From positions 1 through 16,379 of the forward strand of contig JAUVDE010000024.1 in the NCBI GenBank assembly GCA_030595485.1: a DNA stretch of 16,379 bases, written 5' to 3'. Of the stretch, positions 7,233 through 15,101 are shown piece after piece. Both the position numbers and the translations under genes were made by a program. This stretch comes from Draconibacterium sp. Lineage in GTDB: Bacteria > Bacteroidota > Bacteroidia > Bacteroidales > Prolixibacteraceae. Position 1 is the stretch's first letter, and every line of letters starts with the position of its first letter. The notes under the pieces were generated by a model. That model worked only from the letters and a program-made list of their open reading frames with translations. It was not told the DNA's origin and searched no databases.

Positions 7233-7395
7233 GAGCTTGTCTAAAGTTAAAGGGGATTTTCGAGAGTAACATATTGATTTCAGTGGCGAAGCTCGGTTTT
7301 TATTGCACTACCATAGTTACGGAAGAAAAATTAGCTGAAGTCCAATGGAATCAAGATGTTGCTCGCAGATTCTCATTTTAACTTTAGACAAGCTC
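7233..7395. mobile_element. MITE-like element with 19-bp terminal inverted repeats
   Basis: GAGCTTGTCTAAAGTTAAA (7233-7251) is repeated as its perfect reverse complement at 7377-7395. The 163-bp unit is flanked on both sides by TAT (7230-7232 and 7396-7398), which looks like a 3-bp target duplication. The 125-bp interior encodes no recognisable transposase. One frame is open from inverted repeat to inverted repeat (about 47 codons) but has no plausible start or match. Ends beginning GAG with a short target duplication recall the IS5 superfamily, which is a guess. It is either a non-autonomous miniature element or an internally deleted IS. It occupies most of the 337-bp gap between the flavin reductase and dcp genes. 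Confidence 0.65.
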
Positions 7396-7437
7396 TATAT
7401 CAAATGTCAATGATGTAGATGTTTCTATACAATGTCG

Positions 7438-7470
7438 TTTGTTTTTCTGAACAATCTAAAATGTATTTTG
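7438..7470 (+). promoter_or_regulatory. Weak candidate promoter for the M3 peptidase gene
   Basis: TTTG (7438-7441) and TATTTTG (7464-7470) lie upstream of the gene, between the MITE-like element and the ATG at 7522. The -7 box is one base short of consensus and the 22-base spacing is slightly long. I see no other feature between 7399 and 7521. Confidence 0.3.
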
Positions 7471-7521
7471 TAATTAATGAGTCTGAAGTGATACTATTTC
7501 AGGTTTTAAAATTGTGATAAA

Positions 7522-9612
7522 ATGAAGAGTTTGTATATACTAGTAGTAATTATTTTAATGAATTTAGGGATGGTAAACGCACAAAATAATCCGCTTCTTG
7601 GTGATTTTAATACGCCACACGATGCGGCACCTTTTAATAAAATTGAAAACGAACATTTTTTACCGGCTTTTACTGAGGCTATAAAACAAGGAGAAGCCGA
7701 AGTTGAGGCCATTAAAACAAATACCGAGGCACCAACTTTTGAAAATACGGTTGTTGCGCTGGACCGAACAGGAAAATTGCTTTCAAGAACAGCAGGAATC
7801 TTTTTTAATCTGATGAGCTCGGAAACCAACGATGAATTGCAGAAAATTGCACAAGAAGTTTCGCCAATATTAACCAAATATCAAAACGATATTTCCTTAG
7901 ACCCGGTTCTTTTTGAAAAAATTAAAGTGGTTTACGCCCAAAAAGACAAGTTGAATTTGAGTGCAGAACAAAGTACTTTACTTGAAAATAGTTATGTGGG
8001 TTTTGTGCGTCAGGGAGCAAATCTTTCGAATGCTGATAAAGATAAATTCCGCAAAATTAGCACCGAGCTTTCGAAGTTGAGTTTAACTTTTGGCGAGAAT
8101 GTTTTGAAAGAAACCAATGGCTACGAATTGTTAATCTCCAATAAAAGTAAATTAGCTGGTTTGCCCGAAGGAGCTTTGGAAGCTGCTGCCGGAAGAGCAA
8201 AAGCAAAAGACAAAGAGGGCTGGTTAATTGATATTTCGATGCCTAGTTATATTCCGGTTTTAAAATATGCCGACAATCGCGAATTGCGTAAAGAATTGTA
8301 CCTGGCTTATGGTTCTAAATCGTTTAAAGGCGACGAATTCGATAATCAGGACAACGTAAAACGTATTGTTGAATTACGTTTGGAAACGGCTAAACTTTTA
8401 GGATATAAAAACTATGGCGATTATGTTTTAGAGCGTCGTATGGCAATGAATCCTGATGGTGTTTATGGTTTGCTCGACGAGTTATATGAAGCATCGTACA
8501 AAGCTGCATTAGCCGAAAAAGCTGAGATTCAGAAGTATGCTGAAACAAGTGGTTTTAAAGACGAAATTATGCCTTGGGATTGGAGCTATTATAGCGAAAA
8601 ACTTAAGGTTGAAAAATTTGACTTAAACGATGAAATGCTTAAACCTTACTTTGAGTTAAGCAATGTGGTTGGCGGTATTTTTGGCCTGGCAACCGAACTC
8701 TATGGAATTACTTTTAAGGAAAACAAAAGTATTCCGGTATACAACGAAGAAGTAAGAGCTTACGAGGTTTTTGATGCCGACGGTACTTTTCTTTCGGTAT
8801 TTTACACCGACTTTCACCCACGAGCCAGTAAACGTGGTGGTGCATGGATGAACGATTTTAAAGGTCAGTGGATTGAAAATGGTGTTGATTCGCGTCCGCA
8901 CGTAACTATTGTTATGAATTTCACGAAACCAACGGAGACCAAACCGGCACTTTTAACTTTTAGCGAAGTGGAAACTTTCTTGCACGAATTTGGTCATGCC
9001 TTGCACGGAATGTTGGCCAATTCAACTTATTCAAGTTTGTCGGGAACAAGCGTTTACCGCGATTTTGTTGAGCTTCCTTCGCAAATTATGGAAAACTGGG
9101 CGGTTGAAAAAGACTTCCTCGATCGTTTTGCCTTACACTACGAAACAGGCGAAATAATTCCTGCTGAGTTGGTTGAAAAAATTGTGGCTTCGCAAAACTA
9201 CTTGGCCGGTTATGCTTCAATTCGTCAGTTGAGTTTTGCTTACATGGATATGGCTTGGCACACCCTTGAAAAACCATTTAATGGGAGTGTAAAAGAGTTT
9301 GAAGAAAAGGCCTGGAAAAAAGTGCAAATCTTCCCTGAAATTGATGAGGTTTGTATGAGTACGCAGTTTGGTCACTTGTTTGCAGGTGGTTATGCCGCAG
9401 GTTATTACGGCTACAAATGGGCCGAAGTTTTAGATGCCGATGCATTTAGCGTTTTCAAAGAAAAAGGTTTATTCAGCAAAGAAGTGGCAGCTTCATTCCG
9501 CGAAAATGTATTGGAAAAAGGTGGTACCGAACACCCAATGATTTTATACAAACGTTTCCGTGGGCAAGAACCAAGGGTTGATGCTTTATTGGAAAGAAGT
9601 GGATTAAACTAA
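7522..9612 (+). CDS. dcp: Secreted M3 family metallopeptidase (peptidyl-dipeptidase Dcp-like)
   Basis: A zinc peptidase of the M3A family (Dcp / oligopeptidase A / thimet oligopeptidase) that degrades short peptides. The 696 residues begin with a Sec signal peptide: a hydrophobic stretch to about residue 17, then MVNA and a likely cut before Gln21, so it acts in the periplasm or outside the cell. The mature protein is helical through about residue 200. The catalytic domain carries the zinc motif HEFGHALHG (H488, E489, H492), with the third ligand E517 in DFVELPSQ, at the same spacing as in E. coli Dcp. FGHLFAGGYAAGYYGYKWAEVLDADAF near 615-640 is the conserved substrate-binding segment. The C-terminal wording is closer to Dcp than to PrlC. 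It is a full-length, monocistronic gene with a strong terminator at 9638-9676. Dipeptidase versus oligopeptidase activity cannot be told from sequence. Confidence 0.95.
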   Translation: MKSLYILVVIILMNLGMVNAQNNPLLGDFNTPHDAAPFNKIENEHFLPAFTEAIKQGEAEVEAIKTNTEAPTFENTVVALDRTGKLLSRTAGIFFNLMSSETNDELQKIAQEVSPILTKYQNDISLDPVLFEKIKVVYAQKDKLNLSAEQSTLLENSYVGFVRQGANLSNADKDKFRKISTELSKLSLTFGENVLKETNGYELLISNKSKLAGLPEGALEAAAGRAKAKDKEGWLIDISMPSYIPVLKYADNRELRKELYLAYGSKSFKGDEFDNQDNVKRIVELRLETAKLLGYKNYGDYVLERRMAMNPDGVYGLLDELYEASYKAALAEKAEIQKYAETSGFKDEIMPWDWSYYSEKLKVEKFDLNDEMLKPYFELSNVVGGIFGLATELYGITFKENKSIPVYNEEVRAYEVFDADGTFLSVFYTDFHPRASKRGGAWMNDFKGQWIENGVDSRPHVTIVMNFTKPTETKPALLTFSEVETFLHEFGHALHGMLANSTYSSLSGTSVYRDFVELPSQIMENWAVEKDFLDRFALHYETGEIIPAELVEKIVASQNYLAGYASIRQLSFAYMDMAWHTLEKPFNGSVKEFEEKAWKKVQIFPEIDEVCMSTQFGHLFAGGYAAGYYGYKWAEVLDADAFSVFKEKGLFSKEVAASFRENVLEKGGTEHPMILYKRFRGQEPRVDALLERSGLN

Positions 9613-9637
9613 GATTTAATAAAATACCGGATTTCTG

Positions 9638-9676
9638 AAAGGATGTCATCTTTTAAAAAGATGACATCCTTTTTTA
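9638..9676 (+). terminator. Intrinsic terminator of the M3 peptidase gene
   Basis: AAAGGATGTCATCTTTT (9638-9654) pairs with AAAAGATGACATCCTTT (9656-9672), giving a practical stem of about 14-15 bp with a short T/A loop, followed by T to 9675. It begins 26 bases after the stop codon. Confidence 0.9.
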
Positions 9677-9898
9677 TTAACGGCAGAATCACTTGGTTTG
9701 GGAAGTTGCTGGATTCAGGTACGAAAGCGAATGAAATCTGATGAAGTTTCTGCCGAACAATACATTCAAAAGTTGTTAGGCATTCCGGGACATTTTAAGG
9801 TGCTGAGTATAATTACTATTGGATATCCAGAAGCAAGTCGCAAAGGAAAAGCCTATGATGAACTTCAGTTTGAAAAGATTCGGGTGAACGGGTTTTAG
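9677..9898 (+). pseudogene. 3' remnant of a nitroreductase family gene
   Basis: The frame ending at the TAG at 9896-9898 reads LTAESLGLGSCWIQVRKR, then SAEQYIQKLLGIPGHF and VLSIITIGYPEA, and closes with YDELQFEKIRVNGF. This is the C-terminal third of an FMN-dependent nitroreductase: the AESLGLGSCW helix, the ELLGIP segment and the IGYPEE strand near the end of the fold. About 70 residues remain of a family usually 165-200 long; the N-terminal FMN-binding part is missing. Family-like sequence begins at once after the T run of the dcp terminator, so the upstream two thirds were probably deleted and the remainder joined to that terminator. No start codon, promoter or room for the missing part exists. 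The reading frame is still intact, suggesting a recent event. Confidence 0.8.
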
Positions 9899-9905
9899 TA
9901 CGGGC

Positions 9906-9966
9906 CGTCACCCTGAACTTGTTTCAGGGGCGTTTGTTGAGATGCTGAAATGAATTCAGCATGACG
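9906..9966. repeat. REP/BIME-like palindromic repeat
   Basis: The 61-bp unit is built of nested inverted repeats: an outer CGTCA (9906-9910) with TGACG (9962-9966), a first hairpin CCCTGAA (9911-9917) with TTCAGGG (9923-9929), and a second hairpin ATGCTGAA (9942-9949) with TTCAGCAT (9955-9962). Sequences of the form GTCACCCTGAACTTGTTTCAGGG with a GATGCTGAA...TTCAGCATGAC partner are widespread dispersed intergenic repeats in many bacterial genomes. It lies between the nitroreductase remnant and the penicillin-binding protein gene. It is non-coding and may fold as a three-way RNA or DNA cruciform. Confidence 0.75.
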
Positions 9967-10007
9967 AAAAAATGATGTCACTTGTATTTAATGATGACAT
10001 GCCTATT

Positions 10008-10048
10008 AAAAAAGAACCCATCCTTATGTTTGAAATAAATAAGGATGG
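10008..10048 (-). terminator. Intrinsic terminator of the penicillin-binding protein gene
   Basis: CCATCCTTAT (10018-10027) and ATAAGGATGG (10039-10048) form a 10-bp stem with an 11-nt loop. On the minus strand it is followed after a short spacer by six T (10013-10008). It lies about 45 bases beyond the gene's stop codon. Confidence 0.75.
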
Positions 10049-10050
10049 AA

Positions 10051-10089
10051 TCTTTCTTCTAACTCCTAACTTCTTTCTTCTAGCTCCTA
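10051..10089. repeat. Two-copy tandem repeat, period 21
   Basis: TCTTTCTTCTAACTCCTA (10051-10068) is repeated at 10072-10089 with one mismatch (A to G). It sits directly after the penicillin-binding protein stop codon and before its terminator. Such GA/CT-rich short repeats are common at gene ends; no function is evident. Confidence 0.6.
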
Positions 10090-10091
10090 TT

Positions 10092-12473
10092 CTAAAAGAA
10101 ATCCTCGAAATCTTCAGGAGTAGCTTCTTTTCTCTCCAACTCATCACAATTCAAGTTAATATTGAAGTTGAGCGGTTTTTTAAATTCCATTTCTTCTTCT
10201 TTGAAACCAATCGATTCGTCGGCCAGAACTTTTTTGTAAAAGTAGCCCCAAATGGGTAGTGCCATGTTTGCTCCCTGTCCGGCAGAAATTCCTTTAAAGT
10301 GAATACTTCGTAGGTCGGCGCCGGTCCAAACACCGGCAGTTAATTTCGGAGTTACTCCCATAAACCAACCATCGGAATGGTTTTGTGTGGTTCCTGTTTT
10401 TCCGGCAATTGGCATGGTAAATTGCCCGTACTCTTCTGTTACTCTTTCACGCCAAAGATTTGAACCACGTATGCGAATTCCCGTACCCTCGTTAATTACA
10501 CCTTCCAATAAATTTAGCATTAAATAGGCCGTTTCTTCGTCAATAGCTTCATGTCTTTCAGGATGAAAACGTGCAATTACGTTTCCGTGTCGGTCTTCAA
10601 TTTTTGTTACAAAATAAGGTTTGGTGTAAACTCCTAAATTGGCATAAGTATTAAATGCGCCTACCATTTCGTAAAGGGTAACATCGGCAACACCTAAAAA
10701 CATCGAGTTTACAGGTTCTACCGGGCTGTAAATACCCAAACGTTTCATTACTTCAACCACGGCCTGCGGGTTATATTGTTTTAATACCCAGGCCGAAATG
10801 CGGTTTTTTGAGTTGGCAAGTCCCCATTTTAACGTAACCATTTTTCCATCCATTTCCGGATCTACATCCGCATCTTTGGGCTCGTAAATACTGCCATCCC
10901 ACTGTTGAAACTGCTGACTTACATATGGAACTTTTGTGCAAGGAGTTAATCCGTTTTGCATAGCCAGCGTATAAAGGAAAGGTTTTACAGTTGAGCCCAC
11001 CTGGCGTTTTCCGCCTTTTACCATGTCGTACATAAAGTGTTTGTAGTTTGGTCCACCAACGTATGCTCTTACTTTACCACTTTCGGTATCCATTGCCATA
11101 AACGACGAACGGAAATGGCGTAAATAGTGTTTTACAGAATCAAGCGGAGTCATTACCGTGTCAACAACTTCGCCTTTCCATTCAAAAACAGTCATTTTTG
11201 ACGGTTCGTTAAAACGTTGTTTTATTTCTGCAAAGCTTTTTCCTGCCAGATTCATTACGCGGTATCGCTCGCTTTTCCTTATCTCACGGTTTAGTAAGGT
11301 TTCCACATCTTCGTCACTCATGTTATCAGCAAAAGGTGGATTTTTCATCTCCGTCATGCTGCCGTCGAAAAGAGGTTGAAGATCGTAACGTAAATGCTGT
11401 TCTACAGCTTCATTGGCATATCGCTGCATTCTCGAGTCGAGTGTAGTGTATATTTTTAAACCGTCGGTATAAATATTATAATTCTCGCCATTAGGTTTTT
11501 TGTTTTTGTTACACCAGCCAAACAACGGATTGTTTTTCCATTCTTCAACATCTTCGATATACTTTTGTCCTTGCCACGAAGCATAATTTTGGCGTTCCGG
11601 TTTTTTCGAAGTCAATGTCAATCGTAAGTATTCACGGAAATACGGAGCTGGTCCCAGTTTGTAATCTACCTTTTTGTATTCCAGTTCAAGCGGTAACTGT
11701 TTGGCTGTATCTTTTTCTGCAGGAGTAATATAGCCATACTTCTCCATTTGGTTAAGCACTACATTTCTTCTTTTTGTCACCAATTCTGGACGACGAATTG
11801 GGTTGTATAATGACGAATTTTTTGCCATTCCAACCAGCATAGCTGATTGAGCAAGAGATAGCGAATCGGGAGGAATGTTAAAATAAACGTTGGCAGCCGA
11901 TTTAATTCCTACGGCATTATTTAAATAGTCGTATTTATTTAAATACATCAAAATTATTTCCTCTTTGGTATAACTGCGTTCAAGTTTAATGGCAATTACC
12001 CATTCTTTAAATTTCCGAAGCACCAATTCAATACTACCTGTGTTTCTTTCTCGTGGGAAAAGCATTTTTGCAAGCTGCTGACTAAGTGTACTTCCTCCAC
12101 CCGAACTAGCATCGCCAGTTGCAATTCCTTTAAAAACACGAGCTAATCCACGCAAGTCGATTCCCGAATGGTCGTAAAAGCGCACATCCTCGGTTGCAAT
12201 TAAGGCATCTATTAAATGTGGAGGTAAATTTTGGTAGCCCACAAAAGTTCTGTTTTCACGAATAAAATATTTATCGAGGCCTACGCCATCTTCGAAATAT
12301 ATTTCTGAAGCAAGAATGTTCTTGGGGTTTTCTAGCTCTTCGAAACTGGGCATAAAACCAAGCTTTCCTTGTGCAATCAGAAAAAAGAAAAGAATGCCGG
12401 AACCAATGGAAATCAATACAATCGACCAAAACCAGATGATGTATTTTTTATAAGACGAATTTTTTTCGGTCAT
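10092..12473 (-). CDS. mrcA: Class A penicillin-binding protein (PBP1A type)
   Basis: A bifunctional peptidoglycan synthase, anchored in the inner membrane by one N-terminal helix (about 11-34), with both catalytic domains in the periplasm. The glycosyltransferase (GT51) domain holds the catalytic glutamate in ATEDVRFYDHSG (E95) and the GGGSTLSQQLAK motif (125-136). The transpeptidase domain has all three penicillin-binding motifs: STVK with nucleophile S494 and K497, SKN (555-557), and KTGTT (692-696). Length (793) is normal for the Bacteroidota form. The segment between the domains (about 270-440) is long and charged, and the C-terminus is acidic, ending DFEDFF. The ATG at 12473 fits the family and lies about 20 bases after the predicted transcript start. 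The gene is monocistronic and divergent from topA. Confidence 0.96.
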   Translation of the reverse strand: MTEKNSSYKKYIIWFWSIVLISIGSGILFFFLIAQGKLGFMPSFEELENPKNILASEIYFEDGVGLDKYFIRENRTFVGYQNLPPHLIDALIATEDVRFYDHSGIDLRGLARVFKGIATGDASSGGGSTLSQQLAKMLFPRERNTGSIELVLRKFKEWVIAIKLERSYTKEEIILMYLNKYDYLNNAVGIKSAANVYFNIPPDSLSLAQSAMLVGMAKNSSLYNPIRRPELVTKRRNVVLNQMEKYGYITPAEKDTAKQLPLELEYKKVDYKLGPAPYFREYLRLTLTSKKPERQNYASWQGQKYIEDVEEWKNNPLFGWCNKNKKPNGENYNIYTDGLKIYTTLDSRMQRYANEAVEQHLRYDLQPLFDGSMTEMKNPPFADNMSDEDVETLLNREIRKSERYRVMNLAGKSFAEIKQRFNEPSKMTVFEWKGEVVDTVMTPLDSVKHYLRHFRSSFMAMDTESGKVRAYVGGPNYKHFMYDMVKGGKRQVGSTVKPFLYTLAMQNGLTPCTKVPYVSQQFQQWDGSIYEPKDADVDPEMDGKMVTLKWGLANSKNRISAWVLKQYNPQAVVEVMKRLGIYSPVEPVNSMFLGVADVTLYEMVGAFNTYANLGVYTKPYFVTKIEDRHGNVIARFHPERHEAIDEETAYLMLNLLEGVINEGTGIRIRGSNLWRERVTEEYGQFTMPIAGKTGTTQNHSDGWFMGVTPKLTAGVWTGADLRSIHFKGISAGQGANMALPIWGYFYKKVLADESIGFKEEEMEFKKPLNFNINLNCDELERKEATPEDFEDFF

Positions 12474-12499
12474 GAACTTTGTGGATTTTAATAGGACTG

Positions 12500-12529
12500 C
12501 AAATATATATGATTCTACCTTCGTAGCAA
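12500..12529 (-). promoter_or_regulatory. Promoter of the penicillin-binding protein gene
   Basis: On the minus strand TTG (12529-12527) is followed after exactly 19 bases by TATATTTG (12507-12500), a full match to the Bacteroidota housekeeping consensus and the same arrangement as the tRNA promoter. The transcript would start near 12493, leaving about 20 nt of leader. Confidence 0.75.
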
Positions 12530-12625
12530 TTGTTTTAACGCCTCGAAAAGGGATAATATTTTGTTTTTTTTAAAATAAATTCATCATTTTCAATTTATTA
12601 GAAATAAAAAATAGCTCAATAAATT

Positions 12626-12656
12626 TTGAACTTAGCGATTCATTTTCTTTAATTTG
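12626..12656 (+). promoter_or_regulatory. Promoter of topA
   Basis: TTG (12626-12628, within TTTTG) and TTAATTTG (12649-12656) are 20 bases apart, a near match to TTG / TAnnTTTG. The last three bases of the box are the TTG at 12654, from which the longest topA frame would start; the real ATG is at 12687. Confidence 0.6.
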
Positions 12657-12686
12657 CACAAATTTTCAGAACAGATTAGAAAGCGT

Positions 12687-15047
12687 ATGCACGAAAACCT
12701 GGTTATTGTCGAGTCGCCTGCAAAGGCAAAAACGATTGAGAAATTCCTTGGAGATGGTTTTGTTGTTACCTCAAGCATGGGGCACATTAGAGACCTTGAA
12801 AAGAAGGATTTCGGAATTGATTTAGAGAAGAATTACACACCCAAATACATTGTTTCTCCTGACAAGAAAAAGATTGTAACGGAACTAAAGAAATTAGCTA
12901 AGACTGCTAAGACTGTATGGCTCGCATCTGATGAGGATCGCGAGGGAGAGGCTATTGCATGGCACTTAAAAGAGGTGTTAAAGCTAAAAGAAGAGAATAC
13001 AAAACGTATTGTTTTTCATGAAATTACAAAGGAAGCAATAACTGAGGCGGTAAAGAATCCACGAGAGATCGATCAAAATCTGGTAGATGCGCAGCAAGCA
13101 CGCCGCGTTTTGGATCGAATTGTAGGTTTCGAGGTTTCGCCTGTGCTTTGGAAAAAAGTGAAACCATCGCTTTCAGCAGGACGTGTACAGTCAGTAACTG
13201 TTCGATTAATTGTTGAACGTGAACGCGAAATCAGAAATTTTACCAGTGTTTCATCATTTAGGGTGAATGGTTATTTTTTAGTTTCCGATGCAAATGGAAA
13301 TGATACCGAGTTAAAAGCAGAGGTATCTAAACGATTTAAAACGCGTGACGAAGCAAATGCTTTTCTTGAAAAGTGTAAAGATGCTGAGTTTACCATAAGC
13401 GATATTGTTAAAAAGCCTGGAAAAAGAACGCCGGCAATGCCTTTTACAACTTCAACGTTGCAACAAGAGGCCAGTCGAAAAATGGGATTCTCGGTTTCGC
13501 AAACCATGGCAGTCGCTCAGCGTTTGTACGAAGCAGGTAAAATAACCTACATGCGTACCGATTCGGTAAACCTATCGAAACTAGCTTTAAATACTTCGAA
13601 ACAAAAAATTGAAGATTTACATGGCGAGAAGTATGTGAAAATTCGAAAATTTAAAACCAAAGCTAAAGGTGCGCAGGAAGCTCACGAAGCCATTCGTCCA
13701 ACCTACATGGAAAATGAAACGGTTGACGGATCGCCGCAAGAGCAGCGTCTTTACGAATTAATATGGAAACGTACGATTGCATCGCAAATGGCCGATGCCA
13801 TTTTGGAACGCACAAATGTTACGATTAACGTTTCTACAGCAGACCAGAATTTTCAAGCAACCGGAGAAGTTATTGTTTTCGACGGTTTTTTAAAAGTATA
13901 TATTGAGTCAACCGATGACGAGAATGGTGGCAATGGGAATGCACAAGTACCTGGAAGTGGGCAAGGCCTTATTCCACCACTGCATGTAAACGATAAACTG
14001 GAAATGACTTCGATAATTTCAACCGAGCGTTTTACACAACGTCCGGCACGTTTTACCGAGGCTTCATTAGTGAAACGTTTGGAGGAACTAGGTATTGGTC
14101 GTCCATCAACTTATGCTCCAACAATTACTACAGTTCAGAACAGAAACTATGTGGTAAAAGAAGAGCGCCCAGGTGTTGAACGTAAATACACGGTGCTTAC
14201 TTTGGAGTTGGGAGAAATAAAAGAGGAAGTGAAAACCGAAATCACTGGCGCTGAAAAGAATAAACTTTTCCCAACAGATATTGGTATTGTTGTAAACGAT
14301 TTTCTGGTAGATAATTTCGACCAGATTATGGATTACAACTTTACTGCGAGTGTTGAAAAAGAATTTGATGACATTGCCGACGGAAATAAGGTTTGGAATG
14401 AAATGATTGATAAATTCTATCAGCCGTTTCATGGAAGAGTGCAGCATGCATTAGATAATGCCGAACGTTCGAATGGTGAGCGTATTTTAGGTGTTGATCC
14501 AAAATCAGGGAAACAGGTTTCCGCAAAAGTGGGTCGTTATGGTCCATTGGCTCAAATTGGCGAAACTTCGACCGAAGAAGGTGCTGAGAAGCCACAGTTT
14601 TCTAGTTTACGTGCTGGTCAGCACATTGAAACAATTACTTTGGAAGAAGCATTAGAACTGTTTAGACTTCCACGCGAAGTTGGTGAGTATGAGGATAAAA
14701 AAGTAACCGTTGCTATTGGGCGTTTTGGCCCTTATATTCGTCACGACAATAAATTTGTTTCGCTCGGGAAAGAGGATGACCCTTATACCGTATCGGGCGA
14801 AAAAGCGATTGAGTTGATTGAGGCTAAGCGCGAAAAAGATAGATTGGCAGTTATAAGGGTGTTTGAGGAAGATGCTGAAGTGCGAATTTTGAACGGACGT
14901 TGGGGGCCGTATATTAAACACGGAAAGGCAAATGTTAAGATTCCGAAAACTATAAAAGTTGAAGCCAAAGACTTGTCGTTTGAGGATTGTATGAAGATTA
15001 TCAAAGAAGCTCCGGCGCCAAAAGCAAAACGAGGTAGAAAAAAATAA
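12687..15047 (+). CDS. topA: DNA topoisomerase I (type IA)
   Basis: TopA relaxes negative supercoils through a 5'-phosphotyrosine strand passage. From the ATG at 12687 the protein has about 786 residues. The Toprim domain has E9 in IVESPAKAKTIEKFLG and the metal-binding acidic set in SDEDREGEA (D82, D84, E86). SAGRVQSVTVRLIVERE follows, and the active-site tyrosine is Y288 in GKITYMRTDS. The C-terminal third has no CxxC zinc ribbons; instead it carries glycine/arginine repeats, GRYGPLAQIG, GRFGPYIRHD and GRWGPYIKHG, the topoisomerase C-terminal repeat type, and then a basic tail ending RGRKK. The zinc-free form is common in this phylum. The gene shares a 213-bp divergent region with the penicillin-binding protein gene and is followed closely by the arginase-fold gene. 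Confidence 0.97.
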   Translation: MHENLVIVESPAKAKTIEKFLGDGFVVTSSMGHIRDLEKKDFGIDLEKNYTPKYIVSPDKKKIVTELKKLAKTAKTVWLASDEDREGEAIAWHLKEVLKLKEENTKRIVFHEITKEAITEAVKNPREIDQNLVDAQQARRVLDRIVGFEVSPVLWKKVKPSLSAGRVQSVTVRLIVEREREIRNFTSVSSFRVNGYFLVSDANGNDTELKAEVSKRFKTRDEANAFLEKCKDAEFTISDIVKKPGKRTPAMPFTTSTLQQEASRKMGFSVSQTMAVAQRLYEAGKITYMRTDSVNLSKLALNTSKQKIEDLHGEKYVKIRKFKTKAKGAQEAHEAIRPTYMENETVDGSPQEQRLYELIWKRTIASQMADAILERTNVTINVSTADQNFQATGEVIVFDGFLKVYIESTDDENGGNGNAQVPGSGQGLIPPLHVNDKLEMTSIISTERFTQRPARFTEASLVKRLEELGIGRPSTYAPTITTVQNRNYVVKEERPGVERKYTVLTLELGEIKEEVKTEITGAEKNKLFPTDIGIVVNDFLVDNFDQIMDYNFTASVEKEFDDIADGNKVWNEMIDKFYQPFHGRVQHALDNAERSNGERILGVDPKSGKQVSAKVGRYGPLAQIGETSTEEGAEKPQFSSLRAGQHIETITLEEALELFRLPREVGEYEDKKVTVAIGRFGPYIRHDNKFVSLGKEDDPYTVSGEKAIELIEAKREKDRLAVIRVFEEDAEVRILNGRWGPYIKHGKANVKIPKTIKVEAKDLSFEDCMKIIKEAPAPKAKRGRKK

Positions 15048-15050
15048 AGC

Positions 15051-15087
15051 ATAAAGGCAGATGATTAAATTATTTGCCTTTATTTTT
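15051..15087 (+). terminator. Terminator or attenuator between topA and the arginase-fold gene
   Basis: ATAAAGGCA (15051-15059) pairs with TGCCTTTAT (15075-15083) over 9 bp with a 15-nt loop, followed by five T. A second, competing pairing exists: TTTGCCT (15073-15079) with AGGCAAA (15088-15094). Both cannot form together. The next gene starts at 15102 and has no good promoter of its own here, so partial read-through from topA is likely. Confidence 0.6.
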
Positions 15088-15101
15088 AGGCAAAAAACAA
15101 A

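Noticed and set aside
7232..7380. Frame open across the MITE-like element, about 47 codons
   Set aside because: It lacks a plausible start and any transposase-like motif, and open length of this size is expected by chance. I treat the element as non-coding.
9972..10259. 95-codon plus-strand frame overlapping the end of the penicillin-binding protein gene
   Set aside because: It spans a terminator and a tandem repeat and runs antisense to a secure gene. Its hydrophobic, lysine- and phenylalanine-rich composition is that of a shadow frame.
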